This document shows positions 1 to 8,200 of a DNA stretch of 12,970 bases, piece after piece. The DNA is taken from positions 1-12,970 of the forward strand of contig JAEYTV010000387.1 in the NCBI GenBank assembly GCA_023433855.1, given 5' to 3'. The first letter of the stretch is position 1. Every line of letters starts with the position of its first letter. The position numbers and the translations under genes were made by a program. The notes beneath the pieces are model-generated. The model ran no database searches. It was not told the origin of the DNA and saw nothing but the letters and a program-made list of their open reading frames with translations. This stretch comes from Pseudomonadota bacterium (GTDB taxonomy: Bacteria > Pseudomonadota > Alphaproteobacteria > Rhizobiales > Rhizobiaceae).

Positions 1-476
1 AGGCCGAACAGCACAAGGGTCGGGATCAGATAGACGAAGGTCGGTATCGTCTGCATCAGGTCGAGGATGGGGCGCATGATCTCATAGACCCAGGCCCGGC
101 GTGCAGCGGCGATGCCAAGCGGAACGCCGACCGCCATGCTGACCGCGGTCGCCGCCAGCACGAGTGCCAGCGTTTCGGTGGTTTCCTTCCAGTAACCCTG
201 GTTGTGGATCAGAGCCAGACCGACGGCGGTAAAGACTGCCACCCCCAGCGAGCGGCGCAACCACCATGCGAGAGCCGTGACAACCGCGATCAGAACATAG
301 GGGTTGGGCCACTGCAAGACGAAGAGCAGACCGTCAATCACCGTCGACAGGACTGCCGACAACCAGTCGAAAAACCAGTCGGCATTTGCCGTCAGCCAGT
401 CGACGAAGTCTTTCGCCCAGTTGCCGAGCCGCAACTTGCCGCCGGAATCCGCGAGCCATTCGGGGAGCCAATTCAC
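1..476 (-). CDS. choW: ChoW-type choline/glycine betaine ABC transporter permease (partial, 3' end off window)
   Basis: Inner-membrane permease of a ProW/OpuA-type importer that moves choline or a related quaternary amine delivered by the binding protein encoded just upstream. The first 158 residues are visible; the family usually has about 280, so the C-terminal part, including most of the permease core, lies off the left edge. An amphipathic Trp-rich N-terminus (residues 1-40) is followed by hydrophobic segments near 50-73 and 77-91, then WKETTETLALVLAAT, where the transporter permease domain begins, and MRPILDLMQTIPTFVYLIP, a very typical ProW/OpuAB stretch. The start is a GTG at 476 giving MNWLPEWL; no ATG lies in frame before it, and AGGTAGG sits just upstream. 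It is in the same orientation as choX, 76 bases after it, so the two are probably cotranscribed. The ATPase subunit (choV) is expected further left. The family call is firm; choline as substrate is inferred from choX. Confidence 0.9.
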   Translation of the reverse strand, partial: MNWLPEWLADSGGKLRLGNWAKDFVDWLTANADWFFDWLSAVLSTVIDGLLFVLQWPNPYVLIAVVTALAWWLRRSLGVAVFTAVGLALIHNQGYWKETTETLALVLAATAVSMAVGVPLGIAAARRAWVYEIMRPILDLMQTIPTFVYLIPTLVLFG

Positions 477-521
477 GTCGGAGCCTACCTGATCCGGGAG
501 AAATCGTCGAAGATGGCGGCC

Positions 522-539
522 GGCCGGCTCAAGCCGGCC
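522..539 (-). other. Intercistronic GC-only hairpin between choX and choW
   Basis: Perfect inverted repeat GGCCGGC-TCAA-GCCGGCC (7-bp stem, 4-base loop) starting 14 bases after the choX stop codon and inside the presumed choX-choW transcript. No U-tract follows on the transcribed strand, so it is not a classical intrinsic terminator. Stable hairpins after binding-protein genes are known to protect the upstream mRNA and lower permease expression; that role is inferred here. Confidence 0.6.
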
Positions 540-552
540 TTCCGTCTAATCG

Positions 553-1506
553 TCAAAGGCCGAGTTCGGATTTGACCGCCGCCAGGCCCGGTTCGCCGGC
601 CTTGGTGGTCACGCCCGCGAGCCAGGGCTCGATCGCGGCGGCGTTCTTCTTCAGCCACTTGGTGGCGGCGTCCTCCGGATCGTCGCCATCATTCAGGATG
701 CCGCCCATGATCTCGTTTTCCATGGCGAGGGAGAATTTCAGGTTCTTGATGAAGGTGCCGACGTTCGGGCACTCCTCCGTAAACCCGGTGCGGACATTGG
801 TGTAGACCTCGGCGCCGCCGAAGTTGGGACCGAAGACGTCATCACCGCCGGAAAGATAGGTCAGCTTGAAATTGGCGTTCATCGGATGGGGCTCCCAGCC
901 GAGAAAGACGACGGGGTCGCCGGCCTTGTCGGCACGCGCGACCTGCGCGAGCATGCCCTGTTCGGAAGATTCGACCACTTCGAATTCCTTCAATCCGAAG
1001 GTGTCCTTCTCCACCATGTCGAGAATCAGACGATTGCCGTCATTGCCTGGCTCGATCCCGTAGATCTTGCCGTTCAGTGCATCTTTCTGCGCGGCGATGT
1101 CCTTGAAATCCTTTATGCCAAGCTCTGCCCCCTTGGCATTGGTGGCAAGGGTGTATTTGGCGCCGGTCAGGTTCGGGCCGAAGGATTCTACCGACTTGTC
1201 CTCAAGATAGGGGCGGACGTCTGCTTCCTGGGTCGGCATCCAGTTGCCAAGGAAGACGTCGATATCCTTGTTCTTCAGGGAACTGTAGGTCACCGGCACC
1301 GAGAGCACCTTCACATCCGTCTCGTAGCCGAGCGCCTTCAGGAGAACGCTCGCGGTTGCCGTCGTCGCGGTGATGTCGGTCCAGCCAACATCGGAGAAGC
1401 GGACCGTGCCGCAGGCCTCCGGCTCTGCCGCGGCTGCCCCGGTCGCAAGCACCAGCATGGAGGCTGCGGCTGCGAGCGTGATCTTGAGCGAGGTGGTGAT
1501 GGGCAT
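553..1506 (-). CDS. choX: Choline-binding periplasmic protein ChoX
   Basis: Substrate-binding protein of the ChoXWV ABC importer, capturing choline (and more weakly acetylcholine) in the periplasm. The 317 residues start with a signal peptide (MPITTSLKITL, then an Ala-rich hydrophobic core ending AAAA at about 27). The aromatic cage known from the Sinorhizobium meliloti ChoX structure is intact: Trp42 and Asp44 (VGWTDI), Trp89 (FLGNWMP), Tyr118 (GAKYTLAT), Asn155 (EPGNDGN) and Trp204 (FLGWEPHP), each one position off the published numbering as I recall it. Cys32 and the Cys of EECPNV could form the family's disulfide. The ATG at 1506 has a strong GGGGAG ribosome site 7 bases upstream. It is the first gene of a leftward operon with choW, and a candidate promoter and dyad lie upstream. 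Imported choline would feed glycine betaine synthesis or catabolism; no bet genes are in the window. Confidence 0.96.
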   Translation of the reverse strand: MPITTSLKITLAAAASMLVLATGAAAAEPEACGTVRFSDVGWTDITATTATASVLLKALGYETDVKVLSVPVTYSSLKNKDIDVFLGNWMPTQEADVRPYLEDKSVESFGPNLTGAKYTLATNAKGAELGIKDFKDIAAQKDALNGKIYGIEPGNDGNRLILDMVEKDTFGLKEFEVVESSEQGMLAQVARADKAGDPVVFLGWEPHPMNANFKLTYLSGGDDVFGPNFGGAEVYTNVRTGFTEECPNVGTFIKNLKFSLAMENEIMGGILNDGDDPEDAATKWLKKNAAAIEPWLAGVTTKAGEPGLAAVKSELGL

Positions 1507-1535
1507 GACTTGCTCCCCTGTTTTCTGTTCCCGCC

Positions 1536-1563
1536 ATTATCAATATCTGCAAAGGCGAGGCAA
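1536..1563 (-). promoter_or_regulatory. Candidate choX promoter
   Basis: On the minus strand TTGCCT (1563-1558) and GATAAT (1541-1536) are separated by 16 bases, resembling sigma-70 -35 and -10 boxes. The start point would lie near 1529, leaving a leader of about 23 bases that contains the choX ribosome site. Position and box quality are reasonable, but no experiment supports it; the -35 match is 4 of 6. Confidence 0.4.
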
Positions 1564-1593
1564 GCGTGCGCATGTGCGGCGCAGCCGGAGGTG

Positions 1594-1617
1594 AATTTGC
1601 GACATGCATTGCAAATT
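1594..1617. promoter_or_regulatory. Dyad AATTTGC-N10-GCAAATT, candidate operator upstream of choX
   Basis: Perfect 7-bp inverted repeat in the choX-tdk intergenic region, AT-rich against a GC-rich background and centred about 100 bases before the choX start. It lies roughly 30 bases upstream of the candidate -35 box, a position that suits an activator such as a LysR-type regulator. It could instead serve tdk, whose start is about 80 bases away on the other side. The cognate regulator is not identifiable here. Confidence 0.45.
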
Positions 1618-1696
1618 TGGCGCGGCGGACGGGATTTTCCTGTGGTTATCGGCCGGGACCGCTTTTCTCGAAGCCTCGGCGGCATCAGAACGCGGC

Positions 1697-2278
1697 ATGG
1701 CCAAGCTCTATTTCCACTATGCCACGATGAATGCCGGCAAATCGACGATGCTCCTGCAGGCTTCCTACAACTACCAGGAACGCGGCATGCGCACGGCGAT
1801 CTTCACGGCCGCGCTCGACGAGCGTGCCGGCAAGGGCCGCGTTGCATCCCGGATCGGCCTTTCTTCGGATGCGATCCCCTTCGGCCCTGACGATGATCTC
1901 CTCGCTGCAATCGAAACGATGCATGGGGAGGAGCCAGTCGCCTGCGTCTTCGTTGACGAGGCGCAGTTCCTTTCTGCCGAGCAGGTGTGGCAGCTTGCGC
2001 GGGTCTCCGATCGGGTCGGCATTCCTGTCATGGCTTATGGCCTGCGCACCGATTTCCAGGGCAAGCTCTTTCCCGGATCGCAGGAACTGCTGGCGGTTGC
2101 CGACGAGTTGCGGGAGGTGCGGACGATCTGCTTTTGCGGCCGGAAGGCGACGATGGTCGTCCGCCTCGACGCGGACGGCAGGCCGGTTCGCGAAGGTGCC
2201 CAGGTAGAGGTGGGCGGCAACGAGAAATACGTATCGCTCTGCCGCCGGCACTGGGAAGACCGGATGCGTTGCGAATAG
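1697..2278 (+). CDS. tdk: Thymidine kinase (TK1 type)
   Basis: Cytosolic ATP-dependent phosphorylation of thymidine (and deoxyuridine) to the monophosphate, the salvage entry to dTTP. At 193 residues it has the usual bacterial TK1 length. Visible elements are the P-loop ATMNAGKS (residues 9-16), the VDEAQF motif with the catalytic base Glu88, the lasso and thymidine-binding region VGGNEKYVSL with Tyr178, and zinc ligands Cys145, Cys147, Cys182 and His185. The start at 1697 gives MAKLYFHYATMNAGKS, the normal family N-terminus. An in-frame ATG at 1604 would add 31 residues with no family resemblance and would overlap the dyad, so it is rejected. The ribosome site before 1697 is poor, suggesting modest translation. 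It is divergent from choX and followed in the same orientation, 75 bases on, by an unknown gene. Confidence 0.96.
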   Translation: MAKLYFHYATMNAGKSTMLLQASYNYQERGMRTAIFTAALDERAGKGRVASRIGLSSDAIPFGPDDDLLAAIETMHGEEPVACVFVDEAQFLSAEQVWQLARVSDRVGIPVMAYGLRTDFQGKLFPGSQELLAVADELREVRTICFCGRKATMVVRLDADGRPVREGAQVEVGGNEKYVSLCRRHWEDRMRCE

Positions 2279-2353
2279 CGGTCTCGACCTCGGGAGAACC
2301 CGCTAGCATATTGCGGCAGCCGCGCTATTCTGCAACGGGAGATTGGGAGCGCC

Positions 2354-3232
2354 ATGGCACCAACTGCGGAATTTGACAGGAAGTTCGGGGAGATAGTCGC
2401 TCGTCTGAGTGTCCTGCGCGAGGAGATGCAGGCCCCTGCGGCGCTCCTGCGCGACGCGGTCGCCCGCGGGCTGCCTCCAGACGACGAAGGTGTGGTTGCC
2501 GAAGATCAGCGCCAGCAGGCGCGCGCGATAGAGCAAGAGGCTGCCGAAGCTGCCATCGCCGATCTGGTTGCGGGATTTGGCGAAGACGTTGCAGCCGGCC
2601 GGCGGATCTTCGATATGCGGGCGGAGCCGACCCGGCTCGACAAGCTGGTCGCCTTCTTTTCCAAACCTGCCGTGCGCCGGCGGCAGCAGGCCCGCTTTCG
2701 GCGGCGTTTGAAGCCCGGCACGGTTTCGGAACTCCTGGTGCAAGCCGATCGCCTGGCCGGCCTGTTGAAGGACGAACGCACCTTCGTGCGGGCGCAGAGA
2801 TCGGAGGACGAGAGCTTACTCGTGACATTCTGCAACGAACGGCCGGCCGTGCTGGAGCGGCTGCGCGAAGCGGAACCGACGGCCGATCGCTTCGAGGCGG
2901 TCAGCCGGAACGAGCGGTTTATCCAGGTCATGCAGAACCACGTGCTGCAGGTGAACACCCGGATTTCCCGCTACAACGTGCTCCTGCACAAGCTGCTGGC
3001 AGACGTGGAGGATCTCCTCATGCTGCATGGTGCTTCCTCGGGTATCGGGGTGTCGCGACCACAGGTGCTGATGATCGAGGACTATCCCAACCTGCATCCG
3101 GCAATGGAACGTTTTGCCAAGGGGGTGTTCAGCCATCACGCAAGCAGCCGGCGCAGGGAAAAGGTCGCCCGGGCATTCGCGGACCTGTTTCATGGCGTGG
3201 AGGACGTGACGGCAGCTGCTCCCGAAAGCTGA
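2354..3232 (+). CDS. Hypothetical helical cytosolic protein, 292 residues
   Basis: I do not recognise this family. The protein has no signal peptide or membrane segment, is rich in Ala, Arg, Glu and Leu, and appears almost wholly alpha-helical. A charged helical N-terminal half (about 6-80, for example EDQRQQARAIEQEAAEAAIADL) is followed by a strongly basic patch at 105-120 (KPAVRRRQQARFRRRLK), a middle helical part, and a likely long helix at 183-226 (SRNERFIQVMQNHVLQV onward). A short loop with SRPQVLMIEDYPNLHP (234-249) precedes a basic end (SSRRREK, 265-270). The start ATG at 2354 has GGGAG about 6 bases upstream. It follows tdk by 75 bases on the same strand and may be cotranscribed. Codon use resembles its neighbours and the frame is open throughout, so it is likely a real gene. 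The basic patch suggests nucleic acid or membrane-phosphate contact; that is speculation. Confidence 0.8.
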   Translation: MAPTAEFDRKFGEIVARLSVLREEMQAPAALLRDAVARGLPPDDEGVVAEDQRQQARAIEQEAAEAAIADLVAGFGEDVAAGRRIFDMRAEPTRLDKLVAFFSKPAVRRRQQARFRRRLKPGTVSELLVQADRLAGLLKDERTFVRAQRSEDESLLVTFCNERPAVLERLREAEPTADRFEAVSRNERFIQVMQNHVLQVNTRISRYNVLLHKLLADVEDLLMLHGASSGIGVSRPQVLMIEDYPNLHPAMERFAKGVFSHHASSRRREKVARAFADLFHGVEDVTAAAPES

Positions 3233-3239
3233 CTTTCGG
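3222..3239 (+). terminator. Hairpin across the stop codon of the 292-residue ORF
   Basis: Perfect repeat CCGAAAG-CTGA-CTTTCGG: a 7-bp stem whose four-base loop contains the TGA stop codon of the preceding gene. There is no T-tract after it, so termination would be weak or Rho-assisted; it may equally be a 3'-end stabiliser. The structure is seen directly; the function is inferred. Confidence 0.4.
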
Positions 3240-3399
3240 CCGGCCATCAGTTCGCACCGCAGCGCCAAGCAATCGACCCGCAAGGCTTCCGACCCTGATC
3301 GGCCCCGGCCTGGAACCAAACGCCGCGGCCGGTTGTGGTCGTCGTGCCAAATGCCTATGTCTGTGAGACAAAATCGGATCCCGCCTCAGAGGAGACAGC

Positions 3400-4563
3400 A
3401 TGCTCGACCGGATTACCGCTTTCTTCCAACAGGCCGGCCGTGCCATCGGCCGGGGAATCGGTCTCCTGGTCGCCTGGCTTCTCTGGCCCTTCATGGCCGC
3501 GGGCGGGTGGTACGGCAAACGCCACTGGATGGTGAAGGGCCCGATCCTTGCCGTCCTGGCAGTGCTGATCGGGCTCTACGGTTATTTCTTCATCCAGACG
3601 CAGATCTGGAGCGGCTTCAATCCGAACTTCGTAGACACCTACCGCTGGTCCGAACGCACGGTGCCGGCGGGCCAGGAACTGCCGCCATCGACCGCGCCGG
3701 CGGGCAGCGATGCGACGCCGGCCACTACGGCCGCCAACCCGGCCGCCCGGCAGTGCCAGTCTTCGGCAATCGTCGATGCGGCGGCCGACCTCACGGACTT
3801 CAACGTCAACCAGAATGCCTGGATTTCGTCGATGCTGCTCTACCGGCTCGGCTTCTTCGGCATCGACTGGGATCATACTCCGTTTCTCGACAACAAGGCT
3901 TCGTTCCAGCGCGGCGTGAACCAGGCGGTGCGGCGGACGTCCACCGAACTTGTCGATACGCTCGGCAGGGTGCGGGGCACCTCCGGGATCAACAGCAATC
4001 TCCAGGATGCGCGCGGCAACCTGCAGTTCGACGAATATTCCTGGTATTTCGGGCTTGATCCGTTCGGGTTCAAAACGCCGACGCCGGCCTATTACCGTAC
4101 CGCGATCGAGAAGCTGAGAGCGTTCAACCAGGATCTGACCGCCTGCAACGCGACGTTCGACACGCGCGCCGACAACTTCATCCAGTTCGTGGACCGGATC
4201 TCCAACGATCTCGGCGGTACCGCCGCGATCCTGCGGGAACGTTCCGAAAATCACAGCGCCGGCTGGTTCGACACGCGTGCCGACGATCGCTTCTGGTTCG
4301 CCTACGGCCAGCTCTACGGCTATTATGCAGTGCTTTCGGCGGCCGGAGCCGATTTCAGCCAGGTCATCCGCGAGCGCAACCTCGGTCCCTTGTGGAACGA
4401 GACACTCGAGCGGTTCAGGGCGGCATTGCGCCTCCAGCCGGCGATCGTCTCGAACGGCCGCGAGGATGGACTGATCATGCCGAGCCATCTGGCGGTCATG
4501 GGGTTCCACATCCTGATGGTGCGCTCCAACCTGGTCGAGGTACGTTCGGTGCTGGACCGCTGA
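3400..4563 (+). CDS. DUF2333 family membrane-anchored protein
   Basis: This 387-residue protein resembles the DUF2333 family, found in proteobacteria and without an assigned biochemical role. The N-terminus has an amphipathic/hydrophobic stretch (20-38, GIGLLVAWLLWPFMAAGGW) and a clear transmembrane helix (47-65, GPILAVLAVLIGLYGYFFI). A Pro/Ala/Thr-rich linker (about 87-115) leads into a large domain, probably periplasmic, with recognisable stretches NQNAWISSMLLYRLGFFGIDWDHTPFLDN, FDEYSWYFGLDPFGFKTPTP and DRFWFAYGQLYGYYAVL (each quoted in part from a continuous domain). It starts at ATG 3400 with GAGGAG about 8 bases upstream. A 167-base gap and a hairpin separate it from the previous gene, so it probably has its own promoter. 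It converges with putR. The family call rests on remembered sequence style and should be confirmed by profile search. Confidence 0.8.
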   Translation: MLDRITAFFQQAGRAIGRGIGLLVAWLLWPFMAAGGWYGKRHWMVKGPILAVLAVLIGLYGYFFIQTQIWSGFNPNFVDTYRWSERTVPAGQELPPSTAPAGSDATPATTAANPAARQCQSSAIVDAAADLTDFNVNQNAWISSMLLYRLGFFGIDWDHTPFLDNKASFQRGVNQAVRRTSTELVDTLGRVRGTSGINSNLQDARGNLQFDEYSWYFGLDPFGFKTPTPAYYRTAIEKLRAFNQDLTACNATFDTRADNFIQFVDRISNDLGGTAAILRERSENHSAGWFDTRADDRFWFAYGQLYGYYAVLSAAGADFSQVIRERNLGPLWNETLERFRAALRLQPAIVSNGREDGLIMPSHLAVMGFHILMVRSNLVEVRSVLDR

Positions 4564-4613
4564 GCGTCTTCCGGAAGGCGCGCCCCCCCCAGCCCCGGCG
4601 ATCTCAGGCCGGA

Positions 4614-4644
4614 CCTAGCTCAGACCGGGCCTAGCTCAGACCGG
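4614..4644. repeat. Tandem 15-bp direct repeat at the 3' end of putR
   Basis: CCTAGCTCAGACCGG occurs at 4614-4628 and again at 4630-4644, separated by a single G (16-bp period). The second copy carries the putR stop codon and its last codons read on the minus strand; the first lies just beyond the gene. It looks like a local slippage duplication in the 72-base gap between convergent genes, next to a run of eight C residues at 4583-4590. Confidence 0.85.
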
Positions 4645-5097
4645 AATGTGGCCGGTCGTCTTGACCTCCTCCATGACGGCGTAGGTATGGGTTTCGCGCA
4701 CGCCCGGAAGCGGCAGGATCACCTCGGACAGGAACTGTCGGTAGGCTTCCATACCGGCCACGCGTGCCTTGACCAGATAATCGAAGCCACCGGCAACCAT
4801 GTGGCACTCCATGACGTCGTCGCTGCGCTTGACGGCGGCCGCGAAGGCATCGAACACGTCCGGCGTCGTGCGGTCCAGCTTCACCTGCACGAAGACGAGG
4901 AGATTGCGGCCGAGCTTTGCGGGCGACAGTTGTGCGGTGTAGCCCAGTATGTACCCATCACGGTTCAGACGCTTGACGCGCTCTGCGGTGGCGGTGGGCG
5001 AGAGGCTGACACGCTCGGCAAGTTCGAGGTTGCTCAGGCGGCCCTCCTTCTGGAGCGCCCGGAGGATCTTGCGGTCGAGACGGTCGAGTTCCTTCAT
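4636..5097 (-). CDS. putR: Lrp/AsnC-family regulator, likely proline-responsive activator of putA (PutR)
   Basis: A DNA-binding regulator of 153 residues, the normal Lrp/AsnC length. The N-terminal winged helix-turn-helix (about residues 4-55) reads LDRLDRKILRALQ, then RLSNLELAERVSLSPT and ERVKRLNRDGYILGY, typical of the family. The C-terminal RAM effector-binding domain includes VMECHMVAGGFDYLVKAR and LPGVRETHTYAVMEEVK. It is divergent from putA with about 110 bases between them, the arrangement known for Agrobacterium and Rhodobacter PutR, which activates putA in response to proline; the name rests on that. The ATG at 5097 has AGGGAA just upstream. A TTG seven codons earlier is in frame, but using it would skip that ribosome site. 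Auto-regulation through the shared control region is plausible. Confidence 0.88.
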   Translation of the reverse strand: MKELDRLDRKILRALQKEGRLSNLELAERVSLSPTATAERVKRLNRDGYILGYTAQLSPAKLGRNLLVFVQVKLDRTTPDVFDAFAAAVKRSDDVMECHMVAGGFDYLVKARVAGMEAYRQFLSEVILPLPGVRETHTYAVMEEVKTTGHIPV

Positions 5098-5124
5098 GTT
5101 TCCCTGTGATATGATCAAAAACTA

Positions 5125-5166
5125 GAGATTTATACGGTTATGATGGCATAAATCCCATGAAATCTC
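5125..5166. promoter_or_regulatory. putR-putA control region with repeated AAATC/GATTT half-sites
   Basis: The region holds GAGATTTAT (5125-5133), ATAAATC (5148-5154) and AAATCTC (5160-5166). GATTTAT and ATAAATC form a perfect 7-bp dyad with a 14-base centre; GAGATTT and AAATCTC form a second 7-bp dyad nested around it. The two AAATC cores on the right are exactly 10 bp apart, one helical turn, as expected for an Lrp-type octamer wrapping DNA. AT content is far above the flanking genes. A TATAAA read toward putR lies within the region, and an ATATAT near 5181 could be a putA -10 box with a poor -35, which would fit activator dependence. Confidence 0.55.
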
Positions 5167-5208
5167 CAGTGAGTTGGACATATATGGGGAATGAAACGGA
5201 GACGCCTC

Positions 5209-8200
5209 ATGGACAAGATTGTGACCGAGCCCTTCATCACCTTCGAGGCGCCCTATGCCGGCGATGACGACCGGCTGATCCGGCAGTTTGCGGCTCGCAC
5301 GAGCTTGACGCCGGGGCAGGACGCGGCCATCGACCAGCGCGCGAGGCGGATGATCAACGCGATCCGCGATGGCTCCGGCAAGGTCGGCGGCGTCGAGGAT
5401 TTTCTGCGCGAGTACGGTCTGTCGACACGCGAAGGGCTGGCGCTGATGGTGCTGGCCGAAGCGCTCCTGCGGGTCCCCGATGCGCTCACCCAGGATCGGC
5501 TGATCGAGGACAAGCTGCGGGAAGGCGGCTGGAGCACGCATGAGGCGTCCGGCGAAAGCTGGTTCGTTTCCGCATCCGCCTGGGCGCTTGCCGTGTCGGC
5601 CCGGGTGATCGGGCCCGGCGAAACCCCGGAGGGGATTCTTCGCGGCCTCGTCAAGCGCGTCGGCCTGCCGACCGTCAGAAGCGCCACGAAACAGGCGATG
5701 CGGTTTCTCGGCCACCATTTCGTGCTCGGGGAGACGATGAAGGACGCGTTGTCCCGGGCGGCCAGGAGCGAGGAGAAGGGGTACCGGCATTCCTTCGACA
5801 TGCTCGGCGAGGGGGCACGCACGGCGGACGACGCCCGGCGCTATTTCCACGCCTACGCCGACGCGATCCAGGCGATCGGCGCCCATATGAAGAAGCACGG
5901 AAAGGGGAAGCTACTGCCGGACCGCATGGGCATCTCGGTCAAGCTGTCGGCCTTGCATCCCCGCTACGTCGCCACGCATCGCGACCGCGTCATTCGCGAA
6001 CTGGTGCCCGATCTGCTCGATCTTGCGCGAATGGCCAAGGAGCATCAGCTCAATTTCACCGTCGACGCGGAAGAAGCTGACCGGCTCGAACTGTCACTGG
6101 ACGTGATAGCGGCCACCTTCTCCGACCCGTCACTTGCCGGCTGGGACGGCTTCGGTCTGGCGATACAGGCCTACCAGAAGCGCGCGATGGCGGTGATCGA
6201 TCATGTCGACCAGCTGTGTGCGACGCTTGGAAGGCGGATGATGGTACGGCTCGTCAAGGGAGCCTACTGGGATATGGAAGTGAAGCGGGCGCAGGAGCGG
6301 GGACTGGACGATTATCCGGTCTGGACCCGCAAACCCGCGACGGACCTTGCCTATCTCGCCTGCGCCCAGCAGCTTCTTTCCAAGCGGGCGCGCATCTTCC
6401 CGCAGTTTGCGACCCACAATGCCCTTACCGTTTCCACTATCCTGGAACTGGCCGGCCCGGATCGTACCGGCTTCGAATTCCAACGGCTGCACGGCATGGG
6501 CGAAGCGCTCTACGACGATCTGCTGGAAAGCAACGACCGCGTCGCCTGCCGGATCTACGCGCCGGTCGGCGGCTATCGGGATCTTCTCGCCTATCTGGTG
6601 CGGCGGCTTCTGGAAAACGGCGCCAACTCGTCCTTCGTGGCGGTCGCAGGCGACAGGAACGTTCCGGTCGAAAAGCTGCTGGAGAGGCCGGCTGAAAGGC
6701 TCGGCCTCGATAACGGGATCAGCGCGCGGCACAAGCAGATCCCGTTGCCCTCCGACATCTATGGCCGGCGCAAGAACAGCGCCGGGTTCGAGTTCGGTCA
6801 CCGGCAAGGACTGGAGCGACTGCTGGCGTCCCTCACCAGGCCCATGGCGGAGGTGGCTGCAGGCCCGCTTGTCGTTGGCGTCACGTCGAAGGCGGACCCA
6901 AAACCGGTACGATCCCCATCCGATCCCTCCAGGCTGGTCGGGACGGTGAAGGAAGCAACGCCTGCCGAGGTGGATGCGGCCTTCGCCGCTGCTTCCAAGG
7001 CTTTCCGCGCCTGGTCGCGGCAACCGGTCGAGATGCGGGCCGCCTGCCTGGAGCGCGCCGCCGGGCTGCTCGAGGACAATCGCGACAGGCTTCTGGCCCT
7101 GCTGGCGGCAGAAGCCGGCAAGACGCTGGACGACGGAATTGCCGAGATCCGGGAGGCGGTGGATTTCTGCCGCTACTACGCCGACAAGGGACGCGAGCTT
7201 TTTGGCGCGCCGACCCCCATGCCCGGCCCGACCGGCGAGGACAACCGGCATCTGTGGCGCGGGCGCGGCGTGTTCGGCTGCATCTCGCCCTGGAATTTCC
7301 CGCTCGCCATATTCCTTGGGCAGATCTCGGCGGCACTCGTCGCGGGCAATGCGGTGGTGGCCAAACCGGCGCCACAGACGCCATTGATCGCCTTCGAGGC
7401 CATCAAGCTGTTCCATCAGGCCGGCGTTCCGGCAGACGTCCTGGCGCTGGTGCCGGGCGGTCCGGATGTCGGCAGCGCGATCACCGCGCATCCGAAGCTT
7501 GCCGGCATCGCCTTCACCGGCTCGACGAATACAGCATGGGCGATCAACCGGGCGCTTGCCGCCAAGGACGGGCCGATCGTGCCGCTGATTGCCGAGACCG
7601 GCGGGATCAACGCGATGATCGTCGACGCGACGGCGCTTTCGGAACAGGTGGCGGACGATGTCATCACGTCTGCCTTCCGCTCCGCCGGCCAGAGGTGCTC
7701 GGCGCTCCGCCTGCTCTTCCTGCAGGATGACGTGGCGGACGGCATGCTGACGATGATCGAGGGAGCCGCAGCGGAACTGAACCTTGGCGACCCCCTGCGA
7801 CCGAATACCGATGTCGGGCCGATCATCGATGAAAAGCAGCGGGAGATGCTGGCGCGCCACGTGGAGGCGATGCGCGGCAAGCAGAAGGTCCGTTATGCGG
7901 GCAAGGTGCCGGCGACGGGCAACTTCTTTGCTCCGCACATCATCGAACTCGACAGTGCCGCCGCGCTGACCAGGGAGGTCTTTGGCCCCGTCCTGCACGT
8001 GGTGCGCTACAAGGCCAGGGAACTGGACAAGGTGATCGCGGCGGTGGACGCGACCGGCTACGGACTGACCCTCGGGATCCACAGCCGCATCGAATCCACC
8101 ATTCGCAAGGTCACGGAGGCACTCGACGTCGGCAATGTCTATGTCAACCGCAACATGATCGGCGCCGTGGTCGGGACCCAGCCCTTCGGCGGTTCAGGTC

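Noticed and set aside
1604..1696. N-terminal extension of tdk from an earlier in-frame ATG
   Set aside because: The added 31 residues show no thymidine kinase resemblance, whereas MAKLYFHYATMNAGKS at 1697 is the normal family start.
3358..3370. TGTCT-GTG-AGACA palindrome before the DUF2333 gene
   Set aside because: Only 5-bp arms and no promoter boxes in good position around it; too weak to call an operator.
3355..4509. 384-codon open frame antisense to the DUF2333 gene
   Set aside because: The sense strand has a clear ribosome site, membrane helix and family-like sequence; the antisense product is Arg/Glu-rich without motifs.
4583..4590. Run of eight C residues as a possible frameshift or phase-variable tract
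   Set aside because: It lies in the intergenic gap after the DUF2333 stop codon, so it cannot alter a reading frame.
6130..8082. 650-codon open frame antisense to putA
   Set aside because: A GC-skewed third-position shadow of putA; its translation shows no domain, and putA itself has all catalytic residues intact.
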